A stretch of 64,000 nucleotides of DNA. Origin: Zobellella taiwanensis. GTDB lineage: Bacteria; Pseudomonadota; Gammaproteobacteria; Enterobacterales; Aeromonadaceae. Numbering within the stretch: the first letter of the stretch is position 1; the number at the start of each line of letters is the position of its first letter. Of the stretch, positions 26,384 to 37,115 are shown one piece after another. The stretch is from assembly GCF_003012795.1 (NCBI RefSeq), contig NZ_PXYH01000002.1, forward strand, positions 186,001 to 250,000. The letters run 5' to 3'. A program made the translations under genes and the position numbers. The notes below the pieces were generated by a model. That model was given only the letters and a program-made list of their open reading frames with translations. It was not told the origin of the DNA and made no database searches.

Positions 26384-27274
26384 ATGTTTGCAGGCCTCAG
26401 CGCATTTCCCCTCACCCCCATGAACGAGAGCGGCATCGACGAGCACGCCTTCGTCCGCCTGGTCGAACGCCTGGCCGGCGCCGGGGTCGACTCCATCGGC
26501 GTGCTCGGCTCGACAGGGAACTATGCCTACCTCACACGGGCCGAACGGGCCCGTATCGTGCAGCTGGCGGTGCGGCACGCGGGGACGGTGCCGGTGATCG
26601 CCGGCATCGGCGCCCTGCGCACCCGCGCCGTGCAGGACCTGGCCGAAGACGCCCAGCAGGCGGGCGCCGCCGGCGTGCTGCTGGCGCCCGTGTCGTACCA
26701 GAAACTGTCGGACGACGAGGTATTCGGCCTGTACCGGGACGTGACCCGCACCCTGTCCGTGCCGCTCTGTGTCTACGACAACCCCGGCACGACCCACTTC
26801 ACCTTCAGCGACGAGCTGCACGGCCGGATAGCGGGGCTGCCGAGGGTGGCCTCCATCAAGATCCCCGGCGTGCCGGACGACGCCGAGGCCGCCCGGGCCC
26901 GCGTCGAGCGTCTGCGTGCCCAGCTTCCCCCGCACCTGACCATAGGCGTCAGCGGCGATGCCCTGGCCGCCAGGGGCCTGAACGCCGGCTGTGAGGCCTG
27001 GTATTCGGTAATAGGCGGCCTCTTCCCCCAGACGGCCCTGGCCATCACCCGGGCCGCCCGGGCCGGCGACGCCCACGGGGCCCTGCAGTTGTCCGGCCGG
27101 CTGCAGCCAATGTGGGAGCTGTTTCGCCAGTACGGCAGCCTGCGGGTCACCGCAACCGCCGCCGAGCTGCTGGGTCTGGCCGAGGCGCCCAGCCTGCCGC
27201 TGCCGCTCAACACCCTGGCCGGCCACGACCGGCAACGGCTCGCCGAATGGCTGGCGGAGCTGGCGTTGGCGTAA
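26384..27274 (+). CDS. Dihydrodipicolinate synthase/NAL-family aldolase
   Basis: A 296-residue class I aldolase barrel. The Schiff-base lysine is Lys159 in VASIKIPG and the catalytic tyrosine Tyr131 in VYDNPGTTHF; GSTGNYAYLTRAER near 43 is the substrate-binding loop. CGGAGAAA precedes the ATG at 26384; an earlier in-frame start would add 13 atypical residues. It is divergent from the moc-like operon and shares its palindromic operator region, so it probably acts on a 2-oxo acid from the same pathway rather than in lysine synthesis. Confidence 0.8.
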   Translation: MFAGLSAFPLTPMNESGIDEHAFVRLVERLAGAGVDSIGVLGSTGNYAYLTRAERARIVQLAVRHAGTVPVIAGIGALRTRAVQDLAEDAQQAGAAGVLLAPVSYQKLSDDEVFGLYRDVTRTLSVPLCVYDNPGTTHFTFSDELHGRIAGLPRVASIKIPGVPDDAEAARARVERLRAQLPPHLTIGVSGDALAARGLNAGCEAWYSVIGGLFPQTALAITRAARAGDAHGALQLSGRLQPMWELFRQYGSLRVTATAAELLGLAEAPSLPLPLNTLAGHDRQRLAEWLAELALA

Positions 27275-27344
27275 GGTCTCCGCAGGGAGGGTGGCCCGCG
27301 TAGGGATTATGTCCGAGGCTGACGCGCTGCTTTCCTGGCCAGAG

Positions 27345-27384
27345 GTCCCGCTACGCGCGAAAGCAGGCGGGCCGCCTGCGCTCC
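27345..27384 (+). repeat. REP-like element with a weakened first stem
   Basis: TCCCGC-TAC-GCGCGA followed by the core GCAGGCGG-G-CCGCCTGC (27363-27379) and GCTCC. The first stem has mismatches in its outer bases, unlike the copies at 22357 and 22565. Confidence 0.7.
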
Positions 27385-27572
27385 ACCAGTTCCTGCACCT
27401 CCCGGCGTTTCCCCTCGATGCGTTCTGGTCAAAGGTGTAGTGGCAGCAGATGCTTCGGCGGTTCATCGACGAGGGTGTCGTCGGTTACTGCGGGGTTAAC
27501 TCGACCATGGCCGGTACGAGCATCGCCGGAGTCCGTGGTTACCGATGGCAAAGACCCGGCCTCCCGCACCAC

Positions 27573-27608
27573 ACACAAAAAAAAGCCCCGCCATCACCGG
27601 CGGGGCCT
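27573..27608 (-). terminator. Rho-independent terminator of the tct operon
   Basis: Minus strand: GCCCCGCC-GGTGAT-GGCGGGGC followed by eight T residues. It lies 34 bases past the tctA stop. Confidence 0.88.
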
Positions 27609-27641
27609 TGCTGAACATCAGCAACAAACGAGATCTTCTTG

Positions 27642-29159
27642 TTATTCCACCACTTCGTGAGCGGCCTTCATCTTGCGGCGCAGCAGGGGGCCGACTACCA
27701 CCGGCGCCAGCAGGCCGATGATGGCGATGCTCCAGATGGTAATGGCGATACCACTGTTCCACAGGATGCCGACGTCGCCGCCGGACAGGCTCATGGCGTT
27801 GCGCAGGTTGACTTCCATGGTGGGCCCGAGCAGGGTGCCCAGCACGATCGGCACCAGCGGAATGTCGAGCTTGCGCAGCACATAACCCAGCACACCGAAG
27901 CCGATCATCATGTACAGCTCGGTGGTCGAGTTGCTGATGGAGTAGATCCCCACCACCGCCACCATGGTTACCATCGGCATCAGGTACTTGGACGGCACCG
28001 ACAGTATCTTCACGAACAGGCCGATCATCGGGATGTTCATGAACAGCAGCAGTATGTTACCGAACAGCAGGGCGGCGATCACGCCCCAGACCACGTCGGC
28101 GTGTTGCTGGAACATCAGCGGGCCCGGCTGGATGTTGAGGGTGACCAGCATCGCCAGCAGCACGGCGGTGGTGCCGCTGCCGGGCACGCCCAGGGTCAGC
28201 ATGGGCACCAGGGCGCCGTTGGCGGCGGCGTTGTTGCCGGCCTCGGGCGCGGCCACGCCGCGGGGATCCCCCTCACCGAAGTGACCCTTCTTGCCCTGCA
28301 CCTTCTTCTCCAGGGTGTAGCTGATAAAGCTGCCCAGCGAGGCGCCGGCACCGGGCAGCACCCCGGCGATAAAGCCGAGCAGGCTGCCCCGCAGCGCGGT
28401 CGGCAATACGAAGAAGATATCCCTGGCGGTGAGCTTGAGTTTGGCCACCTTCACCATGTCCCGCCCTTCCCGGGCATGGGACTCGACAAAGATGAACAGC
28501 TCCGACACCGCGAACAAGCCGACGATGATGACGATAAACTCGATCCCCTCGTACAGGTGGAGGTTGCCGTAGGTAAAACGCTCCACCCCGGTGTTCATGT
28601 CGACGCCGATGGTCGACAGCATCAAGCCGAGGGCGGTGGCCAGCACCGTTTTCATCGGGTTCTTGCCGGTAATGCCGCCCAGGGTGGCGAAGGCCAGGAT
28701 AAAGAGCGCGAAATATTCCGCCGGGCCGAAGTGCAGGGCGAACCTGGCCAGCAGCGGCGCCATGATGATAAGGCCGATCACCGCCAGGAAGCTGCCAATG
28801 AAGGAGGCGATGGCCGACAGCGCCAGCGCCTCGGCCGCCTTGCCCTTGCGGGCCATGGGATAGCCGTCCAGGCAGGTCATCATCGCCGGCTCGTCGCCGG
28901 GGATGTTGAGCAGGATGGAAGAGATCCGGCCGCCGTACATGGTACCGGCATAGACCGAGGTGAGCATGATCAGCGCGCTGTCGGCGCCCAGCCCCAGCGA
29001 AAAGCACAGCGGCATCAGGATGGCGATGCCGTTGGCGGGCCCCAGGCCCGGCAGGCAGCCGATCAGGGTGCCCAGAAAGGCGCCGATCAGGGCATACATG
29101 ATATTTTCCGGTGTCAGGGCCACCGCAAAGCCCTGCATCAGCAACTGCAAGATATCCAT
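27642..29159 (-). CDS. tctA: Tripartite tricarboxylate transporter, large membrane subunit TctA
   Basis: Large permease subunit (505 residues, about 12 helices) of a tripartite tricarboxylate transporter that imports citrate-like acids with a periplasmic TctC. Family signatures are GCLPGLGPANGIAILMPL near 35, YAGTMYGGRISSILLNIPGD near 72, and the second-half repeat GVLPGAGASLGSFISYTLE near 285 with LTLGVPGSGTTAVLL near 325. The ATG at 29159 shares bases with the tctB stop, giving tight coupling. The solute is not certain from sequence; neighbours suggest a hydroxylated tri- or dicarboxylate. Confidence 0.93.
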   Translation of the reverse strand: MDILQLLMQGFAVALTPENIMYALIGAFLGTLIGCLPGLGPANGIAILMPLCFSLGLGADSALIMLTSVYAGTMYGGRISSILLNIPGDEPAMMTCLDGYPMARKGKAAEALALSAIASFIGSFLAVIGLIIMAPLLARFALHFGPAEYFALFILAFATLGGITGKNPMKTVLATALGLMLSTIGVDMNTGVERFTYGNLHLYEGIEFIVIIVGLFAVSELFIFVESHAREGRDMVKVAKLKLTARDIFFVLPTALRGSLLGFIAGVLPGAGASLGSFISYTLEKKVQGKKGHFGEGDPRGVAAPEAGNNAAANGALVPMLTLGVPGSGTTAVLLAMLVTLNIQPGPLMFQQHADVVWGVIAALLFGNILLLFMNIPMIGLFVKILSVPSKYLMPMVTMVAVVGIYSISNSTTELYMMIGFGVLGYVLRKLDIPLVPIVLGTLLGPTMEVNLRNAMSLSGGDVGILWNSGIAITIWSIAIIGLLAPVVVGPLLRRKMKAAHEVVE

Positions 29160-29602
29160 CAGTTCATTCCCCACAAGGTGCCCACCGGGAGGGCCAGGTC
29201 CAGCCCGTAGGTAAACAGCGCGAACATGAACGCGCTGCTGCAAAACCCGACCAGGGCCGCCGGTTTGAGTTTGGCGCTCATGCGCCAGGCCAGCAGTGCT
29301 ATCGCCAGTCCCGCGGACAGGATGAAGCCGACCGGTTCGAGGATGAGCACAAAGCCGACCAGCACGACGAGGATGATCGCCAGTTCACCCAGGGTCTTGA
29401 GGGGCGGCCAGGCTTCGTCGGGATCGGGCTTCACCATCAGGTAGATGCAGGAGATGGCCAGCAACACGGCCAGCAGCGTCGGAAAAGCGGAGGGGCCAAT
29501 GGCCCCGCCGCTACCGAACGCCGGTTGAAACTCCTGGGCATGAAGGCCGTAAATAACGGCCAGGATCAAGCCCAGGAGTCCCAGGACGCGATCGTTAATC
29601 AT
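29159..29602 (-). CDS. tctB: Tripartite tricarboxylate transporter, small membrane subunit TctB
   Basis: Small four-helix membrane subunit, 147 residues, with the typical FGSGGAIGPSAFPTLLAVLL after the first helix and EPVGFILSAGLAIALLAWRM near 88. It sits between tctC and tctA with overlaps of four bases or less on both sides, so all three are one translational unit. Sequence in this family is poorly conserved, but position, size and topology make the call firm. Confidence 0.9.
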   Translation of the reverse strand: MINDRVLGLLGLILAVIYGLHAQEFQPAFGSGGAIGPSAFPTLLAVLLAISCIYLMVKPDPDEAWPPLKTLGELAIILVVLVGFVLILEPVGFILSAGLAIALLAWRMSAKLKPAALVGFCSSAFMFALFTYGLDLALPVGTLWGMN

Positions 29603-30585
29603 GACTTGATGATCCCCAGTTCTTGTGAAATCTGGCGCACTTCACCGATTTGTTCATTGATGTAATCGGTAAACTCCGCCCCCGTCTTGTGGAAGGGGAT
29701 CAGGCCGTTCTGCTGCATGATCTGCTTCCACTCGGGCGTTTCATACAGGTTGCTGAAGGTCTGCTGCCACCAGTTGTACTGCTCGTCACTGATGCCCGGC
29801 GCCACATAGACGCCGCGGAAGTTCAGCCAGGTCACGTCGACCCCCTGCTCCTTGGCGGTGGGCACCGAGGCCAGCTTGCCCTCCAGCCGCTCGTCCGCCA
29901 GCACCGCCAGGATGCGCAGATCGCCGGATTCGAAAAAGCCCAGGGATTCGGACAGGTCGCCGGTAAAGACGTCCGTATGACCGCCCACCACCTGTACCAG
30001 GGCATCGCCGCCGTTGTTGAACGACAGGTAACGCAGCTCTTTGATCTTGTCGACGCCGGCCCGCTTGGCGGTCAGCAGCACCCGCAGGTTGTCGTCCCCG
30101 CCGAGCGGGCTGGCGCCGGCGAAGGTCACGCTGCCCGGATCCTGCTTGAGGGCATCGAGCACCTCGTTCAGCGACTGGTAGGGTGAGTCCTTGCGCACTG
30201 CTATCACCCCCGGCTCGGCACCCATGGCCGCCGCCCAGTTGACCATGGAGGAATCCAGGCCCGGGTAGGCGTTCTGGGCCAGGCGGGTAACGGTGCCGGT
30301 GCTGGTGGCCACAAACACCCCGGCGTCGCCCTTGCGCTTGGACACGGTATGGGCAAAACCGACGCCGTGGCCGCCGCCGGGCATGTTGGTCACCTGGATG
30401 TTGCCGCTGACGACGCCTTGATCATTGAGCGCCTTGCCGATGCTACGGCAGATAAAATCCAGGCCGCCGCCGGGACCGGCCGGGGCGATGCACTCGACCC
30501 GCTTGGGGGCTTCGAGCGCCATCACCTGGCTGGTGGAAAGCAGGCAGGCTGCCGCGGCTATCATTTTCAGATTGTTTACATGCAT
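29599..30585 (-). CDS. tctC: Tripartite tricarboxylate transporter substrate-binding protein TctC
   Basis: Periplasmic Bug/TctC-type receptor of 328 residues with a signal peptide (MIAAAACLLSTSQVMA). The ligand loops appear as IAPAGPGGGLDFICRSIGKA near 33 and TFAGASPLGGDDNLRVLL near 153, the latter usually gripping a carboxylate through water and backbone. It is the first gene of tctCBA. A 26-bp inverted-repeat operator candidate lies 145 bases upstream, shared with two other units in this window. Confidence 0.92.
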   Translation of the reverse strand: MHVNNLKMIAAAACLLSTSQVMALEAPKRVECIAPAGPGGGLDFICRSIGKALNDQGVVSGNIQVTNMPGGGHGVGFAHTVSKRKGDAGVFVATSTGTVTRLAQNAYPGLDSSMVNWAAAMGAEPGVIAVRKDSPYQSLNEVLDALKQDPGSVTFAGASPLGGDDNLRVLLTAKRAGVDKIKELRYLSFNNGGDALVQVVGGHTDVFTGDLSESLGFFESGDLRILAVLADERLEGKLASVPTAKEQGVDVTWLNFRGVYVAPGISDEQYNWWQQTFSNLYETPEWKQIMQQNGLIPFHKTGAEFTDYINEQIGEVRQISQELGIIKS

Positions 30586-30919
30586 AGGTTTGTCCTTCCT
30601 TGTTACACACGATTTATCTCTCGGAGATAAGGGTTAAGCGCAGTACCAGGCCGGGGCCCCTCAATTAACTGTACATTTACGCCTTAAAATGCAATTTACT
30701 CTTGATTTAACGCATCGTCAACATTGTAATTGCACTTTTAAAACTAAAAATACAATACATGACTTAGATCATAATGCACCCGCGCATCCCGCCACTGTAT
30801 TGCCCGACGCCAAACGGAGCCGGGTCCTCGTCCGGCCAGCACCAGAGTGAACTTAAGCGCGCCTTTATCCCGTCATCCGGAGCCGTCACTAGCGGGACTG
30901 CCCGGTAAAAACCAGGGAG
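30586..30919. other. tctC upstream region, AT-rich, with operator sites
   Basis: No gene is seen. The stretch from 30660 to 30780 is AT-rich and should hold the tctCBA promoter. It has the inverted repeat at 30730-30755 and a half-site AAAATGCAA at 30686-30694. The right end (30780-30919) is GC-rich and follows the RraA gene stop without a clear terminator. Confidence 0.6.
30730..30755. promoter_or_regulatory. 26-bp inverted-repeat operator candidate, copy A (tctCBA)
   Basis: TTGCACTTTT, six bases, AAAAATACAA: near-symmetric arms. Almost identical to copy B at 44701 and clearly related to copy C at 38358. Candidate site for the GntR regulator encoded at 42280. Confidence 0.65.
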
Positions 30920-31402
30920 TCAGGCCCCGGCCGCCAGGGCCGCGGGCACCACCACCACTCCATCCTCGTCCGCCACCAGGTAGTCGCCGGGCTGGCAGCG
31001 CACGCCCTGGATGTCGATGGCCAGTTCCGTCAGCCCCAGGCCGCGCCGGGTCGAGCCCATGGGCACCACGCCCAGGGCGCGCATGCCCAGATCCATCTGG
31101 GCGATGGGCTCGGCGTCGCGGATATAGCCATAGATGACGAAGCCCTCCCAGCCGTTGCGGATGGCGGTGGCGGCGCTCATGTCGCCGAACACCGCGCAGC
31201 GCTCGCTGCCGCCGGCGTCCACCACCATCACCTTGCCCTGCCCCGGTGTTTCAATCAGTTCCTTGATGCGGGAGCTGTCCTCGAAGCATTTCACCGTGAC
31301 CACCTCGCCGGCGAAGCGCGGCCGGCCGCCCAGATCCCGCAGCCGGGGAGTGAGGAAGCCGATGCGCTCGCCCAGCCGATCGCATAATTCCGTTGTGTTC
31401 AT
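30920..31402 (-). CDS. RraA-family aldolase/decarboxylase-like protein, copy 1
   Basis: A 160-residue member of the RraA/HMG-aldolase family. It keeps TVKCFEDSSRIKELIE (near 38), VVDAGGSERCAVFGDM (near 60) and the active-site pair Arg-Asp in VIYGYIRDAEPI (near 94), which in 4-hydroxy-4-methyl-2-oxoglutarate and carboxy-hydroxy-oxoadipate aldolases bind metal and substrate. RNase E inhibition is the alternative role, but it follows an aconitase gene by 31 bases in a catabolic operon, so an aldolase or oxaloacetate decarboxylase fits better. Confidence 0.82.
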   Translation of the reverse strand: MNTTELCDRLGERIGFLTPRLRDLGGRPRFAGEVVTVKCFEDSSRIKELIETPGQGKVMVVDAGGSERCAVFGDMSAATAIRNGWEGFVIYGYIRDAEPIAQMDLGMRALGVVPMGSTRRGLGLTELAIDIQGVRCQPGDYLVADEDGVVVVPAALAAGA

Positions 31403-31433
31403 GCCTGTGTCCTCTTCTTGTTGTCCATATGAA

Positions 31434-34121
<2,688 letters not shown>

Positions 34122-34227
34122 GGGTATCACCATTACCAAATTTGCCAGGGATCCTCGCCGGAGGACCGGGTTGGGCTTGATTCTAGAAAGGCCCCGGGGC
34201 CGTGAAAATTGAGCATTGGCCAAGCCC

Positions 34228-34248
34228 GCGTTCGCCAACGGCGAACGC
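34228..34248. terminator. Perfect hairpin at the end of the LysR gene
   Basis: GCGTTCGCC-AAC-GGCGAACGC, nine paired bases, touches the LysR stop codon. It could end transcription before the aconitase gene, but the following minus-strand sequence has only a short TTTT. Confidence 0.4.
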
Positions 34249-35132
34249 TAGCCGCAGAGGTGCTCGACAAAGCTGTGCGCCACCGCCGGCAACTGGCCGA
34301 AGTCCCGGGCGACCAGCAGCAGCTGCCGGCGCGCCCAGCCGTCTTCCAGGCCCACCAGGCGCAGGTCGAGGGCCTGCCGGTGCGATGCCGCCACATCCCG
34401 AGGCAAGAGGCAGATGCCCAGGTTGGTCGCCGCCATGCGGCACATGCACTCGAAACTGCCGACCCGCACCCGCTGGCGCAGCGCCTGGCCCAGCAGGGCG
34501 GCCTGGACCGACAGCAGCTGCTGCAGGGAGCTGTCCGGATGGGAGCCGATAAATTCGTACGGCAGGGCCTCGGCCAGGCTCACCCGGGTACGCTCCGCCA
34601 GGGGATGGCGGGCCGCCATCACCAGCACCAGTTCGTCGCTGCGGTAGGGCCGGCTGGCCAGCCCCAGGGTCGGCGTCTGCTCGGCGATGATGCCGAGATC
34701 GGCGCGGCCGTCGGCCACCGCCGTCACCACGCCGGTGCCGACCCCCTCCTCGATGTCGAAGCGGATCATCGGATGGGCCTGCATAAAGCCGGCAATGTCG
34801 AGGGTCAGCTGCTGGGCCAGGGCCGAGGTGATGGCGTGCAGGCGCAGGTGGCCCGTGACGCCGGCACCGTATTCGCTCAGCTCCCTGTCCATCTGCTGCA
34901 GGGTCGCGCGCAGCTGCCGCACATGATGGTGCAGCGACTGGCCGGCCGGGGTCAGCTCCATGCCCCGGGGGGCGCGGACGAACAGCGGCGCCCCCACCCT
35001 GGCCTCCAGCTCGCTGATGCGCTTGCTCACCGCCGAGGTGGCCAGGTGGCAACGCTCGGCGGCCCGGGTCAGGTTGCGTTGCTCGGCCACGGCCATGAAG
35101 ATCTCCAGGCTGAGCAGGTCGTAGCGCATCAT
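34248..35132 (-). CDS. LysR-family transcriptional regulator (sugar-acid region)
   Basis: A 294-residue LysR-type regulator with the helix-turn-helix in NLTRAAERCHLATSAVSKRI (residues 20-39) and an effector domain with ALAQQLTLDIAGFMQAHPMI near 104. It lies nine bases behind otnC on the same strand and ahead of the aconitase gene, so it is probably expressed with the oxotetronate genes and may control them or the acn-rraA pair. Not being divergent, its target cannot be deduced from layout alone. Confidence 0.85.
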   Translation of the reverse strand: MMRYDLLSLEIFMAVAEQRNLTRAAERCHLATSAVSKRISELEARVGAPLFVRAPRGMELTPAGQSLHHHVRQLRATLQQMDRELSEYGAGVTGHLRLHAITSALAQQLTLDIAGFMQAHPMIRFDIEEGVGTGVVTAVADGRADLGIIAEQTPTLGLASRPYRSDELVLVMAARHPLAERTRVSLAEALPYEFIGSHPDSSLQQLLSVQAALLGQALRQRVRVGSFECMCRMAATNLGICLLPRDVAASHRQALDLRLVGLEDGWARRQLLLVARDFGQLPAVAHSFVEHLCG

Positions 35133-35141
35133 GGCGGCCTC

Positions 35142-35777
35142 CTAGCGCTTGGCGAAACGGCGTTGCAGATCGGCCACCTGCTCCGGCGTCAGGGTTTTGA
35201 ACTTGTGCTGGAACAACAGCAGGAACAGCTGGGCCGTGGCTTCCAGTTCCTCGGTCGCATCCACCGCGGCATGCAGATCCGAGCCGGCCACGACGGGGCC
35301 GTGGTGGGCCAGCAGCATGGCATGGTGCCGGCCGGAAAAGCGCCGCACCGCCTCGGCCAGGGCGGGGTCCCCGGGCGCGTAATAGGGCACCAGGGGCAGC
35401 TTGCCGACCCGCATGGCGTAGTAGGCGGTGATGGCCGGCAGCACGTCCTCCGGATCCAGCTGATCCAGCACCGACACCGCCACCGAATGGGTCGAGTGCA
35501 GGTGCACCACGGCGCCGCTGACCGGCCGCTCCTGGTACATGGCCAGGTGCAGCATGGCCTCCTTGGACGGCAGGTCGCCGCCGATATGGCGCCCCTGCCA
35601 GTCCAGCTTCGACAGCCGGGCCGGATCCAGCCGGCCCAGGGACGAGCCCGTCGGCGTCAGCAGCCAGCCATCGTTCAGCCGGACGCTGATGTTGCCCGTG
35701 CCGCCGTGGGTCAGGCCGCGGTCGTACATGGACTTGCCGAGCAGCACTATCTCTTCCCGTTGCTTGTGTTCGTTCAT
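35142..35777 (-). CDS. otnC: 3-oxo-tetronate 4-phosphate decarboxylase
   Basis: Class II aldolase-family enzyme of 211 residues that decarboxylates 3-oxotetronate 4-phosphate to dihydroxyacetone phosphate. The signature GLTHGGTGNISVRL (near 24), the zinc ligands in HLHSTHSVAV (near 95-104) and in LLAHHGPVVAG (near 155), and the acid Glu in PSKEAMLHLAMY near 75 are all seen. Its ATG overlaps the otnK stop by four bases. With the kinase and the OtnI isomerase gene at 39610 it forms the known tetronate degradation set. Confidence 0.88.
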   Translation of the reverse strand: MNEHKQREEIVLLGKSMYDRGLTHGGTGNISVRLNDGWLLTPTGSSLGRLDPARLSKLDWQGRHIGGDLPSKEAMLHLAMYQERPVSGAVVHLHSTHSVAVSVLDQLDPEDVLPAITAYYAMRVGKLPLVPYYAPGDPALAEAVRRFSGRHHAMLLAHHGPVVAGSDLHAAVDATEELEATAQLFLLLFQHKFKTLTPEQVADLQRRFAKR

Positions 35778-37042
35778 TCCACTCTCCCCAGGGCTTTCTC
35801 GAAAAAGTCGACGGAGCCGAAATTGCCCGATTTCAGCGCCAGCAGCAGGGGCCGGTCGCCCAGGGTCCGGGTCCAGGGCACCCCGGGATCGATGAGGGCG
35901 CCGATGCGCAGGGCGCGCACCTCCAGCGCCTTGACCACGGCGCCCGAGGTTTCGCCGCCGGCCACCACCAGCTTGCTCACGCCCAGCTCCCGTAGCCCCA
36001 CCGCGATGCGGGACAGCGCCTGCTCGACCAGCTCCCCGGCCCGGGCCGCGCCCAGTTGCTCCTGGGCGGCCCTGACCTGCTCCGGCCGGGCACTGCCGTA
36101 GATCAGCACCGGCTCGCGGGCGACGAGGGGCGCGGCCCAGGCCAGCGCCTCCGCCACCAGATCCCGCCCCTCGGCCAGGTACCGCGGATCCAGCTGAAAG
36201 CTGGGCCTGTGGCGCTGCCAGTGCTCCACCTGGGCATTGGTCGCCAGCGAACAACTGCCGGACAGCACCGCCGACGGCCCTTCCAGCCCGGGCAGCTCAC
36301 CGGCCTGCCGGTTATCGCCCAGCAGGCCCGCGCGGCGGAAGTTCTCCGCCAGGCCCAGCGCCACCCCCGAGCCCCCGGTGATCAGCCGGTGCCCGGCGGC
36401 GGCCTCGCCGATGGCCCGCAAATGCTGGTCGTCCAGGGCGTCGACGATGGCGTAGCCATGCCCCGCCTGTTCGAGCTGGTCGAAGGCGGCCCGGATGGCC
36501 GTCGCCCCGCGGGAGACGGTGCGCCAGGGCACCAGCCCCACCGGTCTCGCGGTCTGCTGCTGCAGCACCCGCACCAGGTTGGCGTCGGTCATGGGGGTCA
36601 GGGGGTGGTGGCGCATGCCGGATTCGCTCAGCAACAGGTCACCGACGAAGAGGTAGCCCTGGTACAGGGTCCGCTGGTTGGCGGGAAAGGCCGGGCAGGC
36701 CAGGGCGAAGCGGCACTCCAGCGCGGCCAGCAGGGCATCCGCCACCGGCCCGATATTGCCCTGGGGGGTGGAATCGAAGGTGGAGCAGTACTTGAAGAAA
36801 AACTGCCGGCAGCCGGCGGCCTTGAGCCAGTCCAGGGCGGCTAGCGAGTCCGCGACCGCCTCGCCGGCGGGCTGGGTGCGGGTTTTGAGGGCAATGACAA
36901 TGGCGTCGATATCGGCGGGTACCGGCTCGCGCGGCACCCCGATCACCTGCAGCGTGCGCATGCCGCTGGCGACCAGGGTGCTGGCCAGATCCGTCCCGCC
37001 GGTAAAATCGTCGGCAATGCAGCCGAGCAAGGGTTTGTTCAC
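35774..37042 (-). CDS. otnK: 3-oxo-tetronate kinase (four-carbon acid sugar kinase family)
   Basis: ATP-dependent kinase of 422 residues from the DUF1537 family, phosphorylating 3-oxotetronate at C4. The N-terminal substrate domain opens with GCIADDFTGGTDLASTLV and has FKYCSTFDSTPQGNIGPV near 83; the nucleotide domain has SGSCSLATNAQVEHW near 257 and the C-terminal LVVAGGETSGAVVKAL near 368. Overlap with otnC shows coupling. The 73-base gap from the dehydrogenase at 37116 suggests one operon of dehydrogenase, kinase, decarboxylase and LysR. Confidence 0.9.
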   Translation of the reverse strand: MNKPLLGCIADDFTGGTDLASTLVASGMRTLQVIGVPREPVPADIDAIVIALKTRTQPAGEAVADSLAALDWLKAAGCRQFFFKYCSTFDSTPQGNIGPVADALLAALECRFALACPAFPANQRTLYQGYLFVGDLLLSESGMRHHPLTPMTDANLVRVLQQQTARPVGLVPWRTVSRGATAIRAAFDQLEQAGHGYAIVDALDDQHLRAIGEAAAGHRLITGGSGVALGLAENFRRAGLLGDNRQAGELPGLEGPSAVLSGSCSLATNAQVEHWQRHRPSFQLDPRYLAEGRDLVAEALAWAAPLVAREPVLIYGSARPEQVRAAQEQLGAARAGELVEQALSRIAVGLRELGVSKLVVAGGETSGAVVKALEVRALRIGALIDPGVPWTRTLGDRPLLLALKSGNFGSVDFFEKALGRVE

Positions 37043-37115
37043 CGTCTTCTCCTTTTTATGGACGGGCCGGCCTGAAGCCGGCCCGTCACGGGGTTCAATC
37101 CATGAGCCGGGTCCG

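Larger units (their letters stand above)
27275..27641. other. Gene-free spacer with one REP-like element and a terminator
   Basis: Between the DapA-like gene and the convergent tctA. I see no coding signal: short frames crossing it are not supported by a start or a family match. It contains the repeat at 27345 and the tctA terminator at 27573. Confidence 0.6.
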
